A stretch of DNA of 64,000 bases from CAZYQW01 sp964649825. GTDB taxonomy: Bacteria; Planctomycetota; B15-G4; JADJEK01. The notes beneath the pieces were generated by a model. That model saw only the letters and a program-made list of their open reading frames with translations. It was not told where the DNA came from and made no database searches. The stretch lies in NCBI GenBank assembly GCA_964649825.1, contig CAZYQW010000077.1, positions 1 through 64,000 on the forward strand, read 5' to 3'. This document shows, in pieces, positions 1 through 9,474 of the stretch. The position numbers were made by a program, and so were the translations under genes. Each line of letters opens with the position of its first letter. Positions within the stretch are counted from its first letter, which is position 1.

Positions 1-50
1 ACGATCAGCCACGCGAGTCCAGGCATGGAGGTTCGGTCCTCCGCGCGCGC

Positions 51-178
51 CTAGCCGCCCGTGGTGAAAGTCATTCCGACTGCGGCGGGCCCTCGCGACC
101 GATCTCTTCGTTGCAGGATCCTCGACGTACAGGCAGTACGCATGCGGTCCTGCGCCTCGATCTCGGTCGCGATGACCT
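51..178 (+). repeat. Dispersed repeat, right-truncated copy of the TIR element at 36931-37096
   Basis: These 128 bases match 36931-37058 with no gaps and only three differences that I can see (tcattccgac versus tcactccggc, and catgcgg versus cctgcgg). The copy begins with the 21-base left end (ctagccgcccgtggtgaaag, then t) and keeps the internal inverted repeat CGCGACCGA/TCGGTCGCG at 94-102 and 163-171. It lacks the right terminal inverted repeat seen in the other copy, and similarity stops at about 178. The small ORF that can be drawn through it is not convincing as a gene. It is most likely a non-autonomous mobile or structured repeat. The class is unknown. Confidence 0.8.
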
Positions 179-826
179 ATCTCGTCCGGCACGAACGCAA
201 AAAACGACGAACCATGGGTTACATGGGCCAGCTCGGACGTTCTATGTGGAGTAGCGAGGGCGGTAGGAGTCGCGAACGGGTGCGACCGATGCGGCGAGCA
301 AGAGACGCAAATTTCTCCGCGGATCGGAGAGGTTTCTGTGGATTCGCTCTTTCCGATCACGTCAAATGCGACGTGAGAAGAAACGAAGGCGATGATTCGG
401 GACCTGAGATCGCACCTTTTTTGTGAGTCCGATCCTTCACCTGGCTAGCGCCACGGTGATCCGCCCTCGCGTCGTGAGCGGCCGACTGCTGACACGGTCA
501 GCCGCGAACAAAAGGACGATTTTTTGGACGGGGTGAGTTGCTGGACCCTCTTTGAGTGCTCCACTCACCAAGATCCTGATTTAGGCTTGAACGACAATCC
601 TCGCAGAGATTCCCTCCACCTGAATCCAGCGATGAACCCCGTCCTCTTTGCTTTGCGACCGCTCGCGGGGAGCGGTGTCGAGATTCAAGACTGAGTGGAA
701 GGCTTGAAGCACTCGCCAAGGGCCCAGTGACCCTTCGTTGCAGGCCGGGAGTGGCGGGTTCTCCCGAAATCGTCTTTTTTCGTGACGCTTTGCCTCGCGG
801 CCCCGAAGTCGAGCTCGGACTCGAGT
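179..826. other. Gene-free stretch downstream of the repeat
   Basis: I see no ORF here with convincing protein character. Base composition is visibly less GC-rich than the neighbouring genes, with runs such as gcaaaaaacg near 200 and ccttttttgtg near 420, which suggests non-coding or decayed DNA. The T-run at about 417-422 is not preceded by a clear hairpin. The downstream gene is on the minus strand and ends at 827, so part of this stretch is its 3' flank. Confidence 0.5.
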
Positions 827-2398
827 TCACGGGACGCGGAGGTGCACCGACGAGCTCTCCCCGCTCTGGACGTAGATCAGTTGTTGGGCCAAGGGGAGCT
901 CCCGGTGGGCGTCATCGAGCGCCTCAACGATGTACTGGCCGGCCCGCACTCCCCCGAACGCGAAGTGCCCATCGTGCCCCACCCGTTCTTCGCGGACCTC
1001 CTCATCCCGGCGGAGTCGAACGAGGAGACCCGGGCGTCGGGAATCGGAGACCACCCTTCCGGACAGGAACGCCCCCGCCCGCAGCTCGATGTCGACTTCC
1101 GAGGGGACGCCGTCCCGGACGACGACCTCGGTCCCCGCGTCCGCCAACCAGTTGTGCACTTCGCAGTAGGAGGGATCGGGTCCAACCCACCAGGTGCCGG
1201 ACGGAATCGCTCCGAACTGGAAGCGGCCGCGGCTGTCGCTGCGCGTGGTCCAGCTCCGTTCGTCGGCCGCCGCATCCAGCTTGCGGACCACGACCTGAGC
1301 GAACGGTACGGCACCGCCGTCGGCGTCGACGAGCCGGCCGGCCAGACGCCCGGCGCCGGACGCCATCTCGACCACGATCGTGCGAACCTCGTCCTGGAGG
1401 TTGTCGATCAGGAGCTGCTGTCGTCCGCGCGAACCGCGCTCGTCGGTGGCGGTCAGCCGGTACGAACCCGCCACGAGGCGCGACATCTCGAATTCGCCGC
1501 GCTCATCGGTCACCAGGCTCCGGTGGTCCTTCGTCGACTCCGCCTGGCCGAGCACGATCCGGATCCCGTCGATCGGCTGCCCGGTCTCGGCCGCTACGAC
1601 CGTGCCGCGCAGAGTGGCGCCCCGAACCACGACGAACAGTACCGATTCGACCTGCCGGCCCTCCACCACGCGAACCGTCCGGCTCGACTCGGAGGGAGAC
1701 GTCGCAAAGGCCGGCGTTGGGACCTGCAGGAAGTAGGAGTCGTCGCGGAGCGGCCCGAACCGGAACGTTCCGGCCTCTCCCGTCGTACGGAACGCGTGGT
1801 CGCCGTTCAAGCGCACGCGGACGCCCGCGAGGGGCTGTCCCTGCTCATCGATGACCTGACCCGCGATCGAGCCGCGCGCGCGAACGAGTACGACATCGAG
1901 ATCGGTGACGTCGCCGTGCGCGGGGAGATCGATCGATGCGACCTGGAGGTCGAGGCGCCGGCGGGGGGTGAACTCGAGCCTCTGTGCCGTCGGTCCGACG
2001 ACGACCGCGAATCCGCCCGCGAGGCTCGCCGATCTCTGGAGGTCTGCCGCCTCGTTCTCCGCGTCATACGCGGCGGTGAAGCACCGAACGGGCCAGCCCG
2101 TGTCCGCGGCCCGGGTGACGCCGGTGATCACCCGACTTCCAGGTGGACGGCGTGCGAACGCCTCGCGCGAGGCGCTCTCGAGCTCGCGCTTCGTCTCTTC
2201 GAGCGGGATCGACTCCTCGAGGCCGCTCTCGAGCGGCTCGTCGACATCGATCCTCGTCTCGGCAACCGCGACGAGGTCCGAAGCTGGCGTCACCGGTTCC
2301 GGGAGGGGGGCGTCACGCGACCACACCCACAGGACGCTCGGAACCACCAAGCCGATGGCGAGCGCAAACAGCAGTCGAACGCGACGAGGTCGCGACAT
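827..2398 (-). CDS. Membrane-anchored protein with repeated carboxypeptidase regulatory-like (beta-sandwich) domains
   Basis: The product is about 523 aa when started at the ATG at 2398, whose product begins MSRPRRVRLLFALAIGLVVP, a basic stretch followed by one hydrophobic segment (signal or anchor). An in-frame GTG at 2428 would add ten residues. The rest is extracytoplasmic and built from several CarboxypepD_reg-like units. Each contains a phrase of the type GxVxDxxGxPLxGVxVRL followed by TDxxGxFxxxxLxxGxYxL (for example IAGQVIDEQGQPLAGVRVRL and LVTDERGEFEMSRLVAGSYR). Such domains are transthyretin-like folds common in planctomycete surface proteins. No enzymatic domain is visible, so a structural or binding role at the cell surface is inferred. 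It stands alone, 94 bases downstream of the acyl-CoA ligase on the same strand. Confidence 0.75.
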   Translation of the reverse strand: MSRPRRVRLLFALAIGLVVPSVLWVWSRDAPLPEPVTPASDLVAVAETRIDVDEPLESGLEESIPLEETKRELESASREAFARRPPGSRVITGVTRAADTGWPVRCFTAAYDAENEAADLQRSASLAGGFAVVVGPTAQRLEFTPRRRLDLQVASIDLPAHGDVTDLDVVLVRARGSIAGQVIDEQGQPLAGVRVRLNGDHAFRTTGEAGTFRFGPLRDDSYFLQVPTPAFATSPSESSRTVRVVEGRQVESVLFVVVRGATLRGTVVAAETGQPIDGIRIVLGQAESTKDHRSLVTDERGEFEMSRLVAGSYRLTATDERGSRGRQQLLIDNLQDEVRTIVVEMASGAGRLAGRLVDADGGAVPFAQVVVRKLDAAADERSWTTRSDSRGRFQFGAIPSGTWWVGPDPSYCEVHNWLADAGTEVVVRDGVPSEVDIELRAGAFLSGRVVSDSRRPGLLVRLRRDEEVREERVGHDGHFAFGGVRAGQYIVEALDDAHRELPLAQQLIYVQSGESSSVHLRVP

Positions 2399-2492
2399 AC
2401 CCGATGTCGATCGCACGGAGAACTCCACGCATCGGGTGCCCGCCGGCAGTCTAAGGGCTCACGGCTCGAAACCGCGGCCGGTTTCTGTTTTG

Positions 2493-4109
2493 TCAGTCGT
2501 TCGACGAAGGGTGCGGAGTCGCTTCCGCGAGCTCCCGCAGCCGGAAGCGCTGCACTTTGCCGCTCCCGGTCAGGGGAAACTGGTCGAGGAAGAGGATCTT
2601 CACGGGGACCTTGTGCTTCGACAGGCGCGATCCCACGTGCACCTGCAGCTCCTTCTCGGTCGGCGGAGCGGCGGGATCGACCCGGACCGCCGCCGCGACC
2701 TCTTCGCCGAAGAAGTCGGAGTGGATGGCGAACACCGCCGCGTCGCACACCGAATCGTGATCGCAAAGGACCGCCTCCACCTCCGCCGGCGAGATGTTCT
2801 CGCCGCCGCGGATGATCAGCTCCTTGATGCGCCCGACGATGCGGTAGCAGCCATCGCTCGTCTCCTCGGCGAGGTCACCGGTCCTGAGCCAGCCGTCCGG
2901 CGTGATTGCGGCGCGCGTCGATTCGGGCTCGCCGTCGTAGCCCTGCATCACGTGGTCGCCGCGCGTCCAGATCTCCCCCCGTGCGCCGACCGGTAATCGA
3001 TCTCCCGTCACGGGATCGACCACGCGGACCTCCACGCCCGGGAGCGCGCGGCCGATCGTCGTCGCGCGTACGTCGATCGAGTCGTCCGGGCGCGAGAGCG
3101 TGACTCCGGGCGAAGCTTCCGTCAGTCCGTAGGCGATGACCTGTCCGGGGAGAGGGAACTCGGCCGCGACGGCGCGCATCAACGCCTCCGGGCACGCTGC
3201 GCCCGCCATGACTCCGACGCGCAGGCTCGTCAGGTCGCGGCGTCGCCTCCGATGGGCCTGGAGCTCGGCCGCGTACATCGTCGGCACGCCATACAGGAAC
3301 GTGCAGCGCTCCGCTTCGATCGTGTCGAGGATCGGTTCGGGGGAGAAGAGGTCGTTCAGCACCATCGCGGCGCCGGAGCCGTGCGAGACCAGCGTTCCGA
3401 TCACGCAGCCGAAGCAATGGAACAGCGGAACCGCGAGGCAGAGACGGTCGGTCGGGCCGATCCCGAGCACGGGCGCGATCGCCGCCGCGTTCTGCACGAT
3501 GTTGCGGTGGCTCAGCATCACGCCCTTCGGAAAGCCGGTCGTACCCGACGTGTACTGCATGTTGATGACGTCGTCGCGGTCGAGCCCGTTCTCGACCCGG
3601 TCGAGCTGGTCGGTGGATACCCGTTCGCCGTTCGCGAGGAACGCGTCGAGCGACATCGATCCAGCCAGGCCTGCGCCGTCGAGTCCGATCTTCATCGCGA
3701 GGCACGGAAGCTCGCTCGCACTCAACTCCGCGAGCGCTCGCGTGAAGTCATTGTCGCGGGCGCCACGCCCGAAGAAGACGGCGCGGGCCCGGCTCTTGCC
3801 GAGGATGAACGCGATCTCCTTGGTCTTGAACGAGGTGTTCGCGGTGACCAGGACGACGCCGGCCCGAGCGAGCCCGTACTGGAGCGCGACCCATTCGGGC
3901 AGGTTGATCGCCCAGACCACCGCGCGGTCGCCGGGCCGGAGGCCGGCCGCGACGCATGCACGCGCAACGGCGTCGGCGCGCCGGTCGAGCTCGGCGAACG
4001 ACCACCGGACGCCGCGCTCGGGCGACGCCACCGATTCGCTCGCACCGAACCGCCGCGCCGCGCGACGCAGGAGCTGACTGACCGTACAGTGCTGGATCGG
4101 AGCGTCCAT
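2493..4109 (-). CDS. AMP-dependent acyl-CoA synthetase/ligase
   Basis: The 538-aa product is a member of the ANL superfamily, which activates a carboxylic acid as acyl-AMP and transfers it to coenzyme A. The AMP-binding P-loop YTSGTTGFPKG lies near the middle. Later come the YGLTE motif, the TGD motif (GWLRTGDLAE), the hinge and C-terminal motif GRIKELIIRGGENISPAEVE, and the catalytic lysine region LTGSGKVQRF close to the C-terminus. Length is normal for medium- or long-chain fatty-acid CoA ligases. The ATG at 4109 shares one base with the stop codon of the NUDIX gene (TGATG), so the two are probably translationally coupled. A longer in-frame extension upstream would overlap the NUDIX gene and looks non-coding. 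Substrate chain length cannot be told from the sequence. Confidence 0.92.
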   Translation of the reverse strand: MDAPIQHCTVSQLLRRAARRFGASESVASPERGVRWSFAELDRRADAVARACVAAGLRPGDRAVVWAINLPEWVALQYGLARAGVVLVTANTSFKTKEIAFILGKSRARAVFFGRGARDNDFTRALAELSASELPCLAMKIGLDGAGLAGSMSLDAFLANGERVSTDQLDRVENGLDRDDVINMQYTSGTTGFPKGVMLSHRNIVQNAAAIAPVLGIGPTDRLCLAVPLFHCFGCVIGTLVSHGSGAAMVLNDLFSPEPILDTIEAERCTFLYGVPTMYAAELQAHRRRRRDLTSLRVGVMAGAACPEALMRAVAAEFPLPGQVIAYGLTEASPGVTLSRPDDSIDVRATTIGRALPGVEVRVVDPVTGDRLPVGARGEIWTRGDHVMQGYDGEPESTRAAITPDGWLRTGDLAEETSDGCYRIVGRIKELIIRGGENISPAEVEAVLCDHDSVCDAAVFAIHSDFFGEEVAAAVRVDPAAPPTEKELQVHVGSRLSKHKVPVKILFLDQFPLTGSGKVQRFRLRELAEATPHPSSND

Positions 4110-4732
4110 CAGGGTCGATCCCACGCGGAATCGTCGAGCGCGATCAGGCGCGACCAGCTCTCGAGGTTCGTCGATGGGTCCTCGGCGAGGCGGCGCAGCT
4201 CCGCTCGGGGGACGAATTCCGCGGACAAGAGCTCGGTCTCGCGGACCGCGACGTCCGGGGTCTCGAGCCGTAGCTGGCACACGACCCCGAAGTGCACCGA
4301 CCCGACCGGGTTCGAGTCGTCATTGATCACGCCGATCGCGTCGAACCGCGGGTTCACGGCGATGATCAGCTCCTCCTCGATCTCGCGGTGGGCGCAGGCG
4401 AAGAAGACTCCGTCGTTTCCGCGCCGCTCCGCGTCGATCGGATTGACGTGGCCGCCCACTCCGATCGAGAGCTTGTCGTGGAGCCGCGCGTCCCCACCCT
4501 GCTTCGAGCGTCTCAGCAGGAGCACGTCATCGTCGTGGAGGACGATCGTGTACGGGATGATCTGCTTCAGCGACGAGTCTTGCTCGGCGTGACGCCGCTC
4601 CACGAAGAACCCGTGCTTCGAGCGATCGATGTACTCGTCCACCTCCGCACGATGAAGGTGGTAGGAGAGGAACCCGTGAGGGAAATGCAGATCGAACAGA
4701 TCGGAGCGCTTCACGACGTAGACGAACTCCAC
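4109..4732 (-). CDS. NUDIX-family hydrolase (COG4112-like predicted phosphoesterase)
   Basis: The 207-aa product starts at a GTG (4732) with a strong ribosome site, GGAGG, a few bases upstream. The core of a NUDIX box is visible as GVGGHVNPID followed by AHREIEEELII, which carries the REXXEE metal-binding glutamates. The spacing between glycine and REXXEE is longer than in the classical box. The N-terminal third (HGFLSYHLHRAEVDEYIDRS) is characteristic of the COG4112 group rather than MutT. Such proteins are predicted to cleave nucleoside-diphosphate-linked compounds, and the substrate is unknown. It overlaps the start of the acyl-CoA ligase by one base, which suggests one transcript. A link to CoA or acyl-adenylate turnover is possible but only inferred. 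Confidence 0.85.
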   Translation of the reverse strand: MEFVYVVKRSDLFDLHFPHGFLSYHLHRAEVDEYIDRSKHGFFVERRHAEQDSSLKQIIPYTIVLHDDDVLLLRRSKQGGDARLHDKLSIGVGGHVNPIDAERRGNDGVFFACAHREIEEELIIAVNPRFDAIGVINDDSNPVGSVHFGVVCQLRLETPDVAVRETELLSAEFVPRAELRRLAEDPSTNLESWSRLIALDDSAWDRP

Positions 4733-4840
4733 GAGACCTCCGTGGCGCTGGGATCGTCGCGCCCGCGCGGAAGGGGGAGGGAACGTCGCCTCCCGGGAAT
4801 TCGTCGCGCGGGCCCGATGGAAGCGGCTACTCTAGACCAC

Positions 4841-5224
<384 letters not shown>

Positions 5225-5337
5225 ACTTCTTTTTCGCGCTCTTCTCGCTCCTTCTCTTTCCCGTCTGCCGTCGCGCCATCTTGACGTCCAGGGGATTCGT
5301 GTTAGCTTTGGGTCGTCGTTCAGGCCGAGCCCAAATC

Positions 5338-5565
5338 ATGATCCAGATGCCCCACGCACGAATCGTGCTCGCGGTCGCTTTGCCGGCGTTGATGGCGTTC
5401 GCGGCGACGGCGGCCGCCGCCGACAACACGTCGGAGGCCTCGGACGCGTCGATCGCGAGCACCGCACCGATCCACCCGGCGGCATTCGTCCTCCTCGGAC
5501 TCGGATTGGTCGCCATCGCCGTCTTCCGCAGCAAGTTCGGACACGACGACAACTCCCGCCATTGA
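5338..5565 (+). CDS. Small secreted protein with C-terminal CTERM-like membrane segment
   Basis: The product is about 75 aa when started at the ATG at 5338. A second ATG three codons later (5347) is equally possible. An N-terminal signal peptide is evident (VLAVALPALMAFAATAAAA), then a short Ser/Asp/Ala-rich linker, then THPAAFVLLGLGLVAIAVFR followed by basic residues. That architecture of proline, hydrophobic LLGLGL segment and Arg/Lys end resembles a PEP-CTERM sorting signal, but the PEP triplet itself is absent. Function is unknown. It lies 113 bases after rnpB and 129 bases before the vWA gene, on the same strand. Confidence 0.6.
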   Translation: MIQMPHARIVLAVALPALMAFAATAAAADNTSEASDASIASTAPIHPAAFVLLGLGLVAIAVFRSKFGHDDNSRH

Positions 5566-5694
5566 CCCTGCCGGCCCCCTCTCGGCGCTCCGCGTTGCTC
5601 GCGGGCGCAACCGCCCTTAACATCCTCCCTTGACATGCTTCCGGCGCGATCTCGCGTCGAGAAACGACCGCGCCTCCATCGACGGAACCCTTCG

Positions 5695-7932
5695 ATGCGA
5701 ACAGCCATCCACTGCTTTCTCGCCCTCCTCGTCGTGGTCGTCCCCGCCGCGCCCTCGCAAGACTTCGCGGGGGCCGAGCAGGCGTACCTCGACGCGGTCC
5801 GCGATCGGCTCTCCAGCGAGTCGCTGTCTACGGCGGACATCGAACCGGCTCGGGCGGCGGTGGACGCGCTCGCCGCCACCGGGAACGCGAAGGCGCTCGA
5901 GATCTTCACCGCCGACGCGAACAAGCTGGGCGAGCGCCTCTTCGACCTCAAGAAGGAGCACGCCGGAACGATCCACGACGTCGAAGGACGGAAGGAGAAG
6001 CTGGAAGGGCAGACCGGGTCGGAGCGCAAGGAGAACGAGGAGCAGATCAAGAAGGACGAGGCGCGCGTCACCGAGATTCGTGGGCTCGTCGAACCACTCG
6101 AGAAGATCCGCGACGCGATCTACGAGGGGCTCCTCGAAGTGACGTCGAAGACGGCCGACGTCGATCCCGAGGCCGCGTGGGGCGTGCTCGTCGCCTACTT
6201 CGAAAGCGACACGGAGCTCTACTACCAGCTCGACCAACGCGTGCGCCAGGTCGAGGCGCGGCTCGCCGCGACGCGGCAGAAGATCCTCGAGGAGAACGAC
6301 GCGGAGAAGAAGTCGAGGCTCGAGAAGGACGAGATCGAGCTGGCCGCCGCGCTCGAGGTCGAGTCGGTCAAGTGCGACCAGATCGGTGCGCTGAAGGACC
6401 GCCGCGTCGCGACGCTCGCCGACCTGTTTGCGAGGCTCCCCAAGGGACGGCGGTCGAAGGAGGAGAACGCGATCAAGGCGAACCTGCGCCCCGACGTGAA
6501 GTGGGAGACACGCGCCGTCCACGTCGAGCTGCTCGGGCGGCTGCCGCTCGATTCCGCGCTCGACGACGTCCTGGCGGTGATGAAGCGCGCGGCGAAGGAA
6601 CACGACGACATCGAGAAGGAGCTCGGTCCGTTGCGTGAGGCGTACTACAAGGCGTTGACGGCGCTCAATACGTCGTTGGTCGGCGGCAACGGCGTCGTAC
6701 CCACTGCGGTCCTCACCAACAAGAACCAGCGCGAGAGCGAGCTGCGCACGGTGAGCAAGCGCGGCTTCGGTGAGGCGCGCGTGCTCGACTCGTGCGTGGT
6801 GGCCCTGGGTGCCGCCGTCGCGCGGCTCCCCGCGGACGCCCTCGACGCCGCCGTCGACCAGGTCATGAACGCCGTCAACAAGGGTCGCGACGTCGAGCTT
6901 CGCTCGCGGGCGGTCGCCGGCCTCGGTCGGGTCGACAGCGAGAAGGTCCGTGAAACCCTGCGGAAGATCGCGCGCGACGAGCCGGACTTGAGCCTGCGTC
7001 TCGCCGCGCTCGACGCTCTCGCCGAGCTGGGCGATGACGCGACGGTCGAGCTCTGCGTCACGGAGCTCCTACGATCTCCCGAGTGGCGGATCCGCGCCGC
7101 CGCGATCCGAACGCTCGTGAAGATTCCGCGCAAGAACGCGATTCCGGCGCTCATCCAATCGGTCGCGGTGGAGGTGGGGCGGCTCGTCGACGACGCGGAG
7201 CAGGCGCTGTTCGCGTTGACCGGAATGGCGTTCAACGGCGACGCGGCGCTGTGGAAGGACTGGTGGCAGAAGAACAAGGACACGTTCGAGATCGGGGGGG
7301 TCGGCGAGGCGGTCGCGGCGGCGAGCAGCGAGTGGAAGAACGCGCCCGGGCACGTGTCGTTCTACGGCATCACTACCCGTTCGAATCGGATCCTCTTCGT
7401 GATCGATCGCTCCGGATCGATGGCTGAACCGGTCGGCGACGCGAACACCGGACCCGGCGCCGAGACCAAGATGGCCGCCGCGAAGCAACAGTTGAAAGCC
7501 GCGGTGGCGGGCCTCCAGGACGGCGACCTGTTCAACATCGTGTCCTACGCGGTCGACGTCGGGCGCTGGGAGAAGAAGATGCAGAAGTCGTCGACGAAGG
7601 TGCAAAAGCGCGTCGAGAAGTACATCGACAAGGACGTACAGGCGGGAGGCGGCACCAATATCCACGACGCGTTGATGGAGGCGTTCCGGCTCGCCGGCAT
7701 CGGCGCGATGGACAAGGCGTACGATTCGAACGTCGACACGATCTTCTTCCTCACGGATGGTCAACCGACGGTCGGCGAGGTGCAGGATCCGACCGAGATC
7801 CTGCGTCGGGTCCAGGAGTGGAACCGGCTCGCGCGCGTCGTGGTGCACGCCGTCGGAATCGGAAAGGACCACGACGCCGCGTTCCTGCGCCGTCTGGCGT
7901 CCGAGAACGGGGGGCAGTACACGAGCCGTTGA
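5695..7932 (+). CDS. Secreted HEAT-repeat and von Willebrand factor A domain protein
   Basis: The product is 745 aa when started at the ATG at 5695, which gives a clean signal peptide (MRTAIHCFLALLVVVVPAAP). An in-frame ATG 60 bases upstream adds an unlikely basic leader. After the signal come charged helices with coiled-coil character (about residues 90-210, rich in K/E/R). A helical region with HEAT-like repeats follows (for example LSLRLAALDALAELGDDATV and WRIRAAAIRTLVKIP). The C-terminus (about 560-745) is a vWA domain with an intact MIDAS: DRSGS, a downstream threonine in GGTNIHD, and FFLTDGQPT. Such planctomycete proteins probably bind metal-dependent partners outside the cytoplasm. The partner is unknown. 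It ends facing the convergent secreted gene, with a shared terminator hairpin between them. Confidence 0.85.
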   Translation: MRTAIHCFLALLVVVVPAAPSQDFAGAEQAYLDAVRDRLSSESLSTADIEPARAAVDALAATGNAKALEIFTADANKLGERLFDLKKEHAGTIHDVEGRKEKLEGQTGSERKENEEQIKKDEARVTEIRGLVEPLEKIRDAIYEGLLEVTSKTADVDPEAAWGVLVAYFESDTELYYQLDQRVRQVEARLAATRQKILEENDAEKKSRLEKDEIELAAALEVESVKCDQIGALKDRRVATLADLFARLPKGRRSKEENAIKANLRPDVKWETRAVHVELLGRLPLDSALDDVLAVMKRAAKEHDDIEKELGPLREAYYKALTALNTSLVGGNGVVPTAVLTNKNQRESELRTVSKRGFGEARVLDSCVVALGAAVARLPADALDAAVDQVMNAVNKGRDVELRSRAVAGLGRVDSEKVRETLRKIARDEPDLSLRLAALDALAELGDDATVELCVTELLRSPEWRIRAAAIRTLVKIPRKNAIPALIQSVAVEVGRLVDDAEQALFALTGMAFNGDAALWKDWWQKNKDTFEIGGVGEAVAAASSEWKNAPGHVSFYGITTRSNRILFVIDRSGSMAEPVGDANTGPGAETKMAAAKQQLKAAVAGLQDGDLFNIVSYAVDVGRWEKKMQKSSTKVQKRVEKYIDKDVQAGGGTNIHDALMEAFRLAGIGAMDKAYDSNVDTIFFLTDGQPTVGEVQDPTEILRRVQEWNRLARVVVHAVGIGKDHDAAFLRRLASENGGQYTSR

Positions 7933-8011
7933 CGCGAAGGCCCGTGCTCGGCTCGAAGCACCTCGGCGCATCGACGGCGTCCACCGGCCGACTGGCGCCG
8001 CCGACACGACG

Positions 8012-8047
8012 AATCCCCGCGATCCGGATCACCGGGTCGCGGGGATT
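8012..8047. terminator. Bidirectional terminator hairpin
   Basis: A perfect 11-bp inverted repeat, AATCCCCGCGA (8012-8022) and TCGCGGGGATT (8037-8047), with a 14-base loop. It sits between two convergent genes ending at 7932 and 8074. There is no long T-run, so a strict intrinsic mechanism is not proven. Confidence 0.7.
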
Positions 8048-8073
8048 TCGAGTGAGCCGATCGGGGCACGCGT

Positions 8074-9243
8074 CTACTGGAGGGCCACCATGACTCCGTT
8101 CGACGCGCTCAGGCCGGTGGGGGTGCTCGGGTCGATGACGATCGCCTGGAGCGCGAGGCTGAGGCCGGAAGGCGTCGCCGGGGGCAGGATCAACGGGAGC
8201 GCCAGGGAGCCGGCGCCCGGCCCGCCCGGCGACAGGGGCAGCAGCGGTGAGATCAGCGGGTTGACGAGCAGGTCGCAGCCGCCTCCGAACGGCACCTGGA
8301 TCGGACTGGTGCCGACGAACAGGAAGGACTGCGAGCCGCCGAGCCCTTCATCGATCCAGAGCGTGACCGGAGCGCCGGCGGACGGCACCCCGGCGAGGTG
8401 AAGCTCCGGCACGAACCCGCCGGCGCCCGCGCATCCGGACCCGTAGGGAAGACCGGCCAACGGAAGTGCGGGGCCGGGGACGATGAGGACCGAGTCGGCG
8501 ACCAGCGGCAGGGAGCTGAACTCGACGTTGATCTCGACCGTCGCGCCCGGAAGCAGCGGGACGGGCAACTGGAAGATGACCACGTCCGGGCCGAGCAGGG
8601 GGTTCGCGCCCTCGAACGGCGGCGACAGGAAGGCGGCGACCGGCGGCCGGTCGACCGGTGTGATCATGTAGAACTCGAGGACCGGCATCGGCAGCTCGTT
8701 CCGCACGAGGTAGTTCGCGAGGTGCGTCCCGATCGGGAGCTCGTTCGCCGGGGCGAACGGTTGGAGGTTCGCGGCCGCGCAGAGGTCGAAGTGCGTCCCC
8801 GCGACCTCGGTCGAGAACCGCACCTTGAGCTTGGCACCCTCGGGCAGGTTCTCGTCGAACTGGACGGTGACGTCGATGCTGTCGTTGTTCTTGACGTCGA
8901 ATCCACCAAAGATGCTGCGACACGTCGTATCAGCCGTCGAATCGGTCTGATCCCCCTCGTTCGCGCCGCCGAGCGCGCCATTGTTGTCGTCGTCCACCTT
9001 GTCGCTTGCGTGCCCGTCGACGTCGATGGTCACGATCTTCGGCGGGTCGTCGACGCCGAAGATCGTGAGCGTCACGTCCTTCGCTTGAACGCCGGTCGTG
9101 TTCTTCAGCTTGAGGATGAGGTTCTTCGAGCCCGGGCCGATCACGATCTCCGCGCCCCCGCGGGGGACATCGGTGGCGGCGGCATCGCCGGCCAGGCTGG
9201 CGAGAAGAAGGGTCGCGGACGCAGTCATGGTCAAGGTTCGCAT
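8074..9243 (-). CDS. Secreted protein with planctomycete-type C-terminal module
   Basis: The product is 389 aa, starting at the ATG at 9243 with a signal peptide (MRTLTMTASATLLLASLAGD, cleavage probably after AAA). The first part is a beta-rich domain (EIVIGPGSKNLILKLKNTTG), followed by an Asp/Asn-rich stretch (DGHASDKVDDDNNGALGGAN) and a long hydrophobic beta-rich region. The last 120 or so residues begin at YGSGCAGAGG and end with LALQAIVIDPSTPTGLSASN. They form a module that recurs at the C-terminus of the FG-GAP protein at the right end of this window. No catalytic motif is visible. A surface or extracellular location is inferred. Upstream, 231 bases separate it from a divergent sigma factor gene, which could share a control region. 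Confidence 0.75.
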   Translation of the reverse strand: MRTLTMTASATLLLASLAGDAAATDVPRGGAEIVIGPGSKNLILKLKNTTGVQAKDVTLTIFGVDDPPKIVTIDVDGHASDKVDDDNNGALGGANEGDQTDSTADTTCRSIFGGFDVKNNDSIDVTVQFDENLPEGAKLKVRFSTEVAGTHFDLCAAANLQPFAPANELPIGTHLANYLVRNELPMPVLEFYMITPVDRPPVAAFLSPPFEGANPLLGPDVVIFQLPVPLLPGATVEINVEFSSLPLVADSVLIVPGPALPLAGLPYGSGCAGAGGFVPELHLAGVPSAGAPVTLWIDEGLGGSQSFLFVGTSPIQVPFGGGCDLLVNPLISPLLPLSPGGPGAGSLALPLILPPATPSGLSLALQAIVIDPSTPTGLSASNGVMVALQ

Positions 9244-9474
9244 CGGTCGATCTCCGGTGATGCCGCGGCCCACCCGCGACGTGGGCGGGAGTTGCGCGTC
9301 CGCCCGACCGATGTGACGGCGATTGCGAGTTTCCTTTCGTGGCTCCTCGCCTTCTGGCGGAGCGGCGGGTTCCGGCGGTCCGCGCACGACCCGGGACGGT
9401 GAGGAAAAGCCCCAGAAAACCGGCCGGACTCGTGATCTGGCGCGGCTCGCCCGCGAATCATTGTCGCAGCACCT

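Noticed and set aside
61..426. Small plus-strand ORF covering the dispersed repeat
   Set aside because: Most of its first third is the repeat itself, its product has no protein character, and the reading frame is not kept as a gene in the second copy.
782..2815. Plus-strand open frame of 677 codons opposite the first minus-strand genes
   Set aside because: It runs antisense through two clearly real genes, has no recognisable domain and no good ribosome site.
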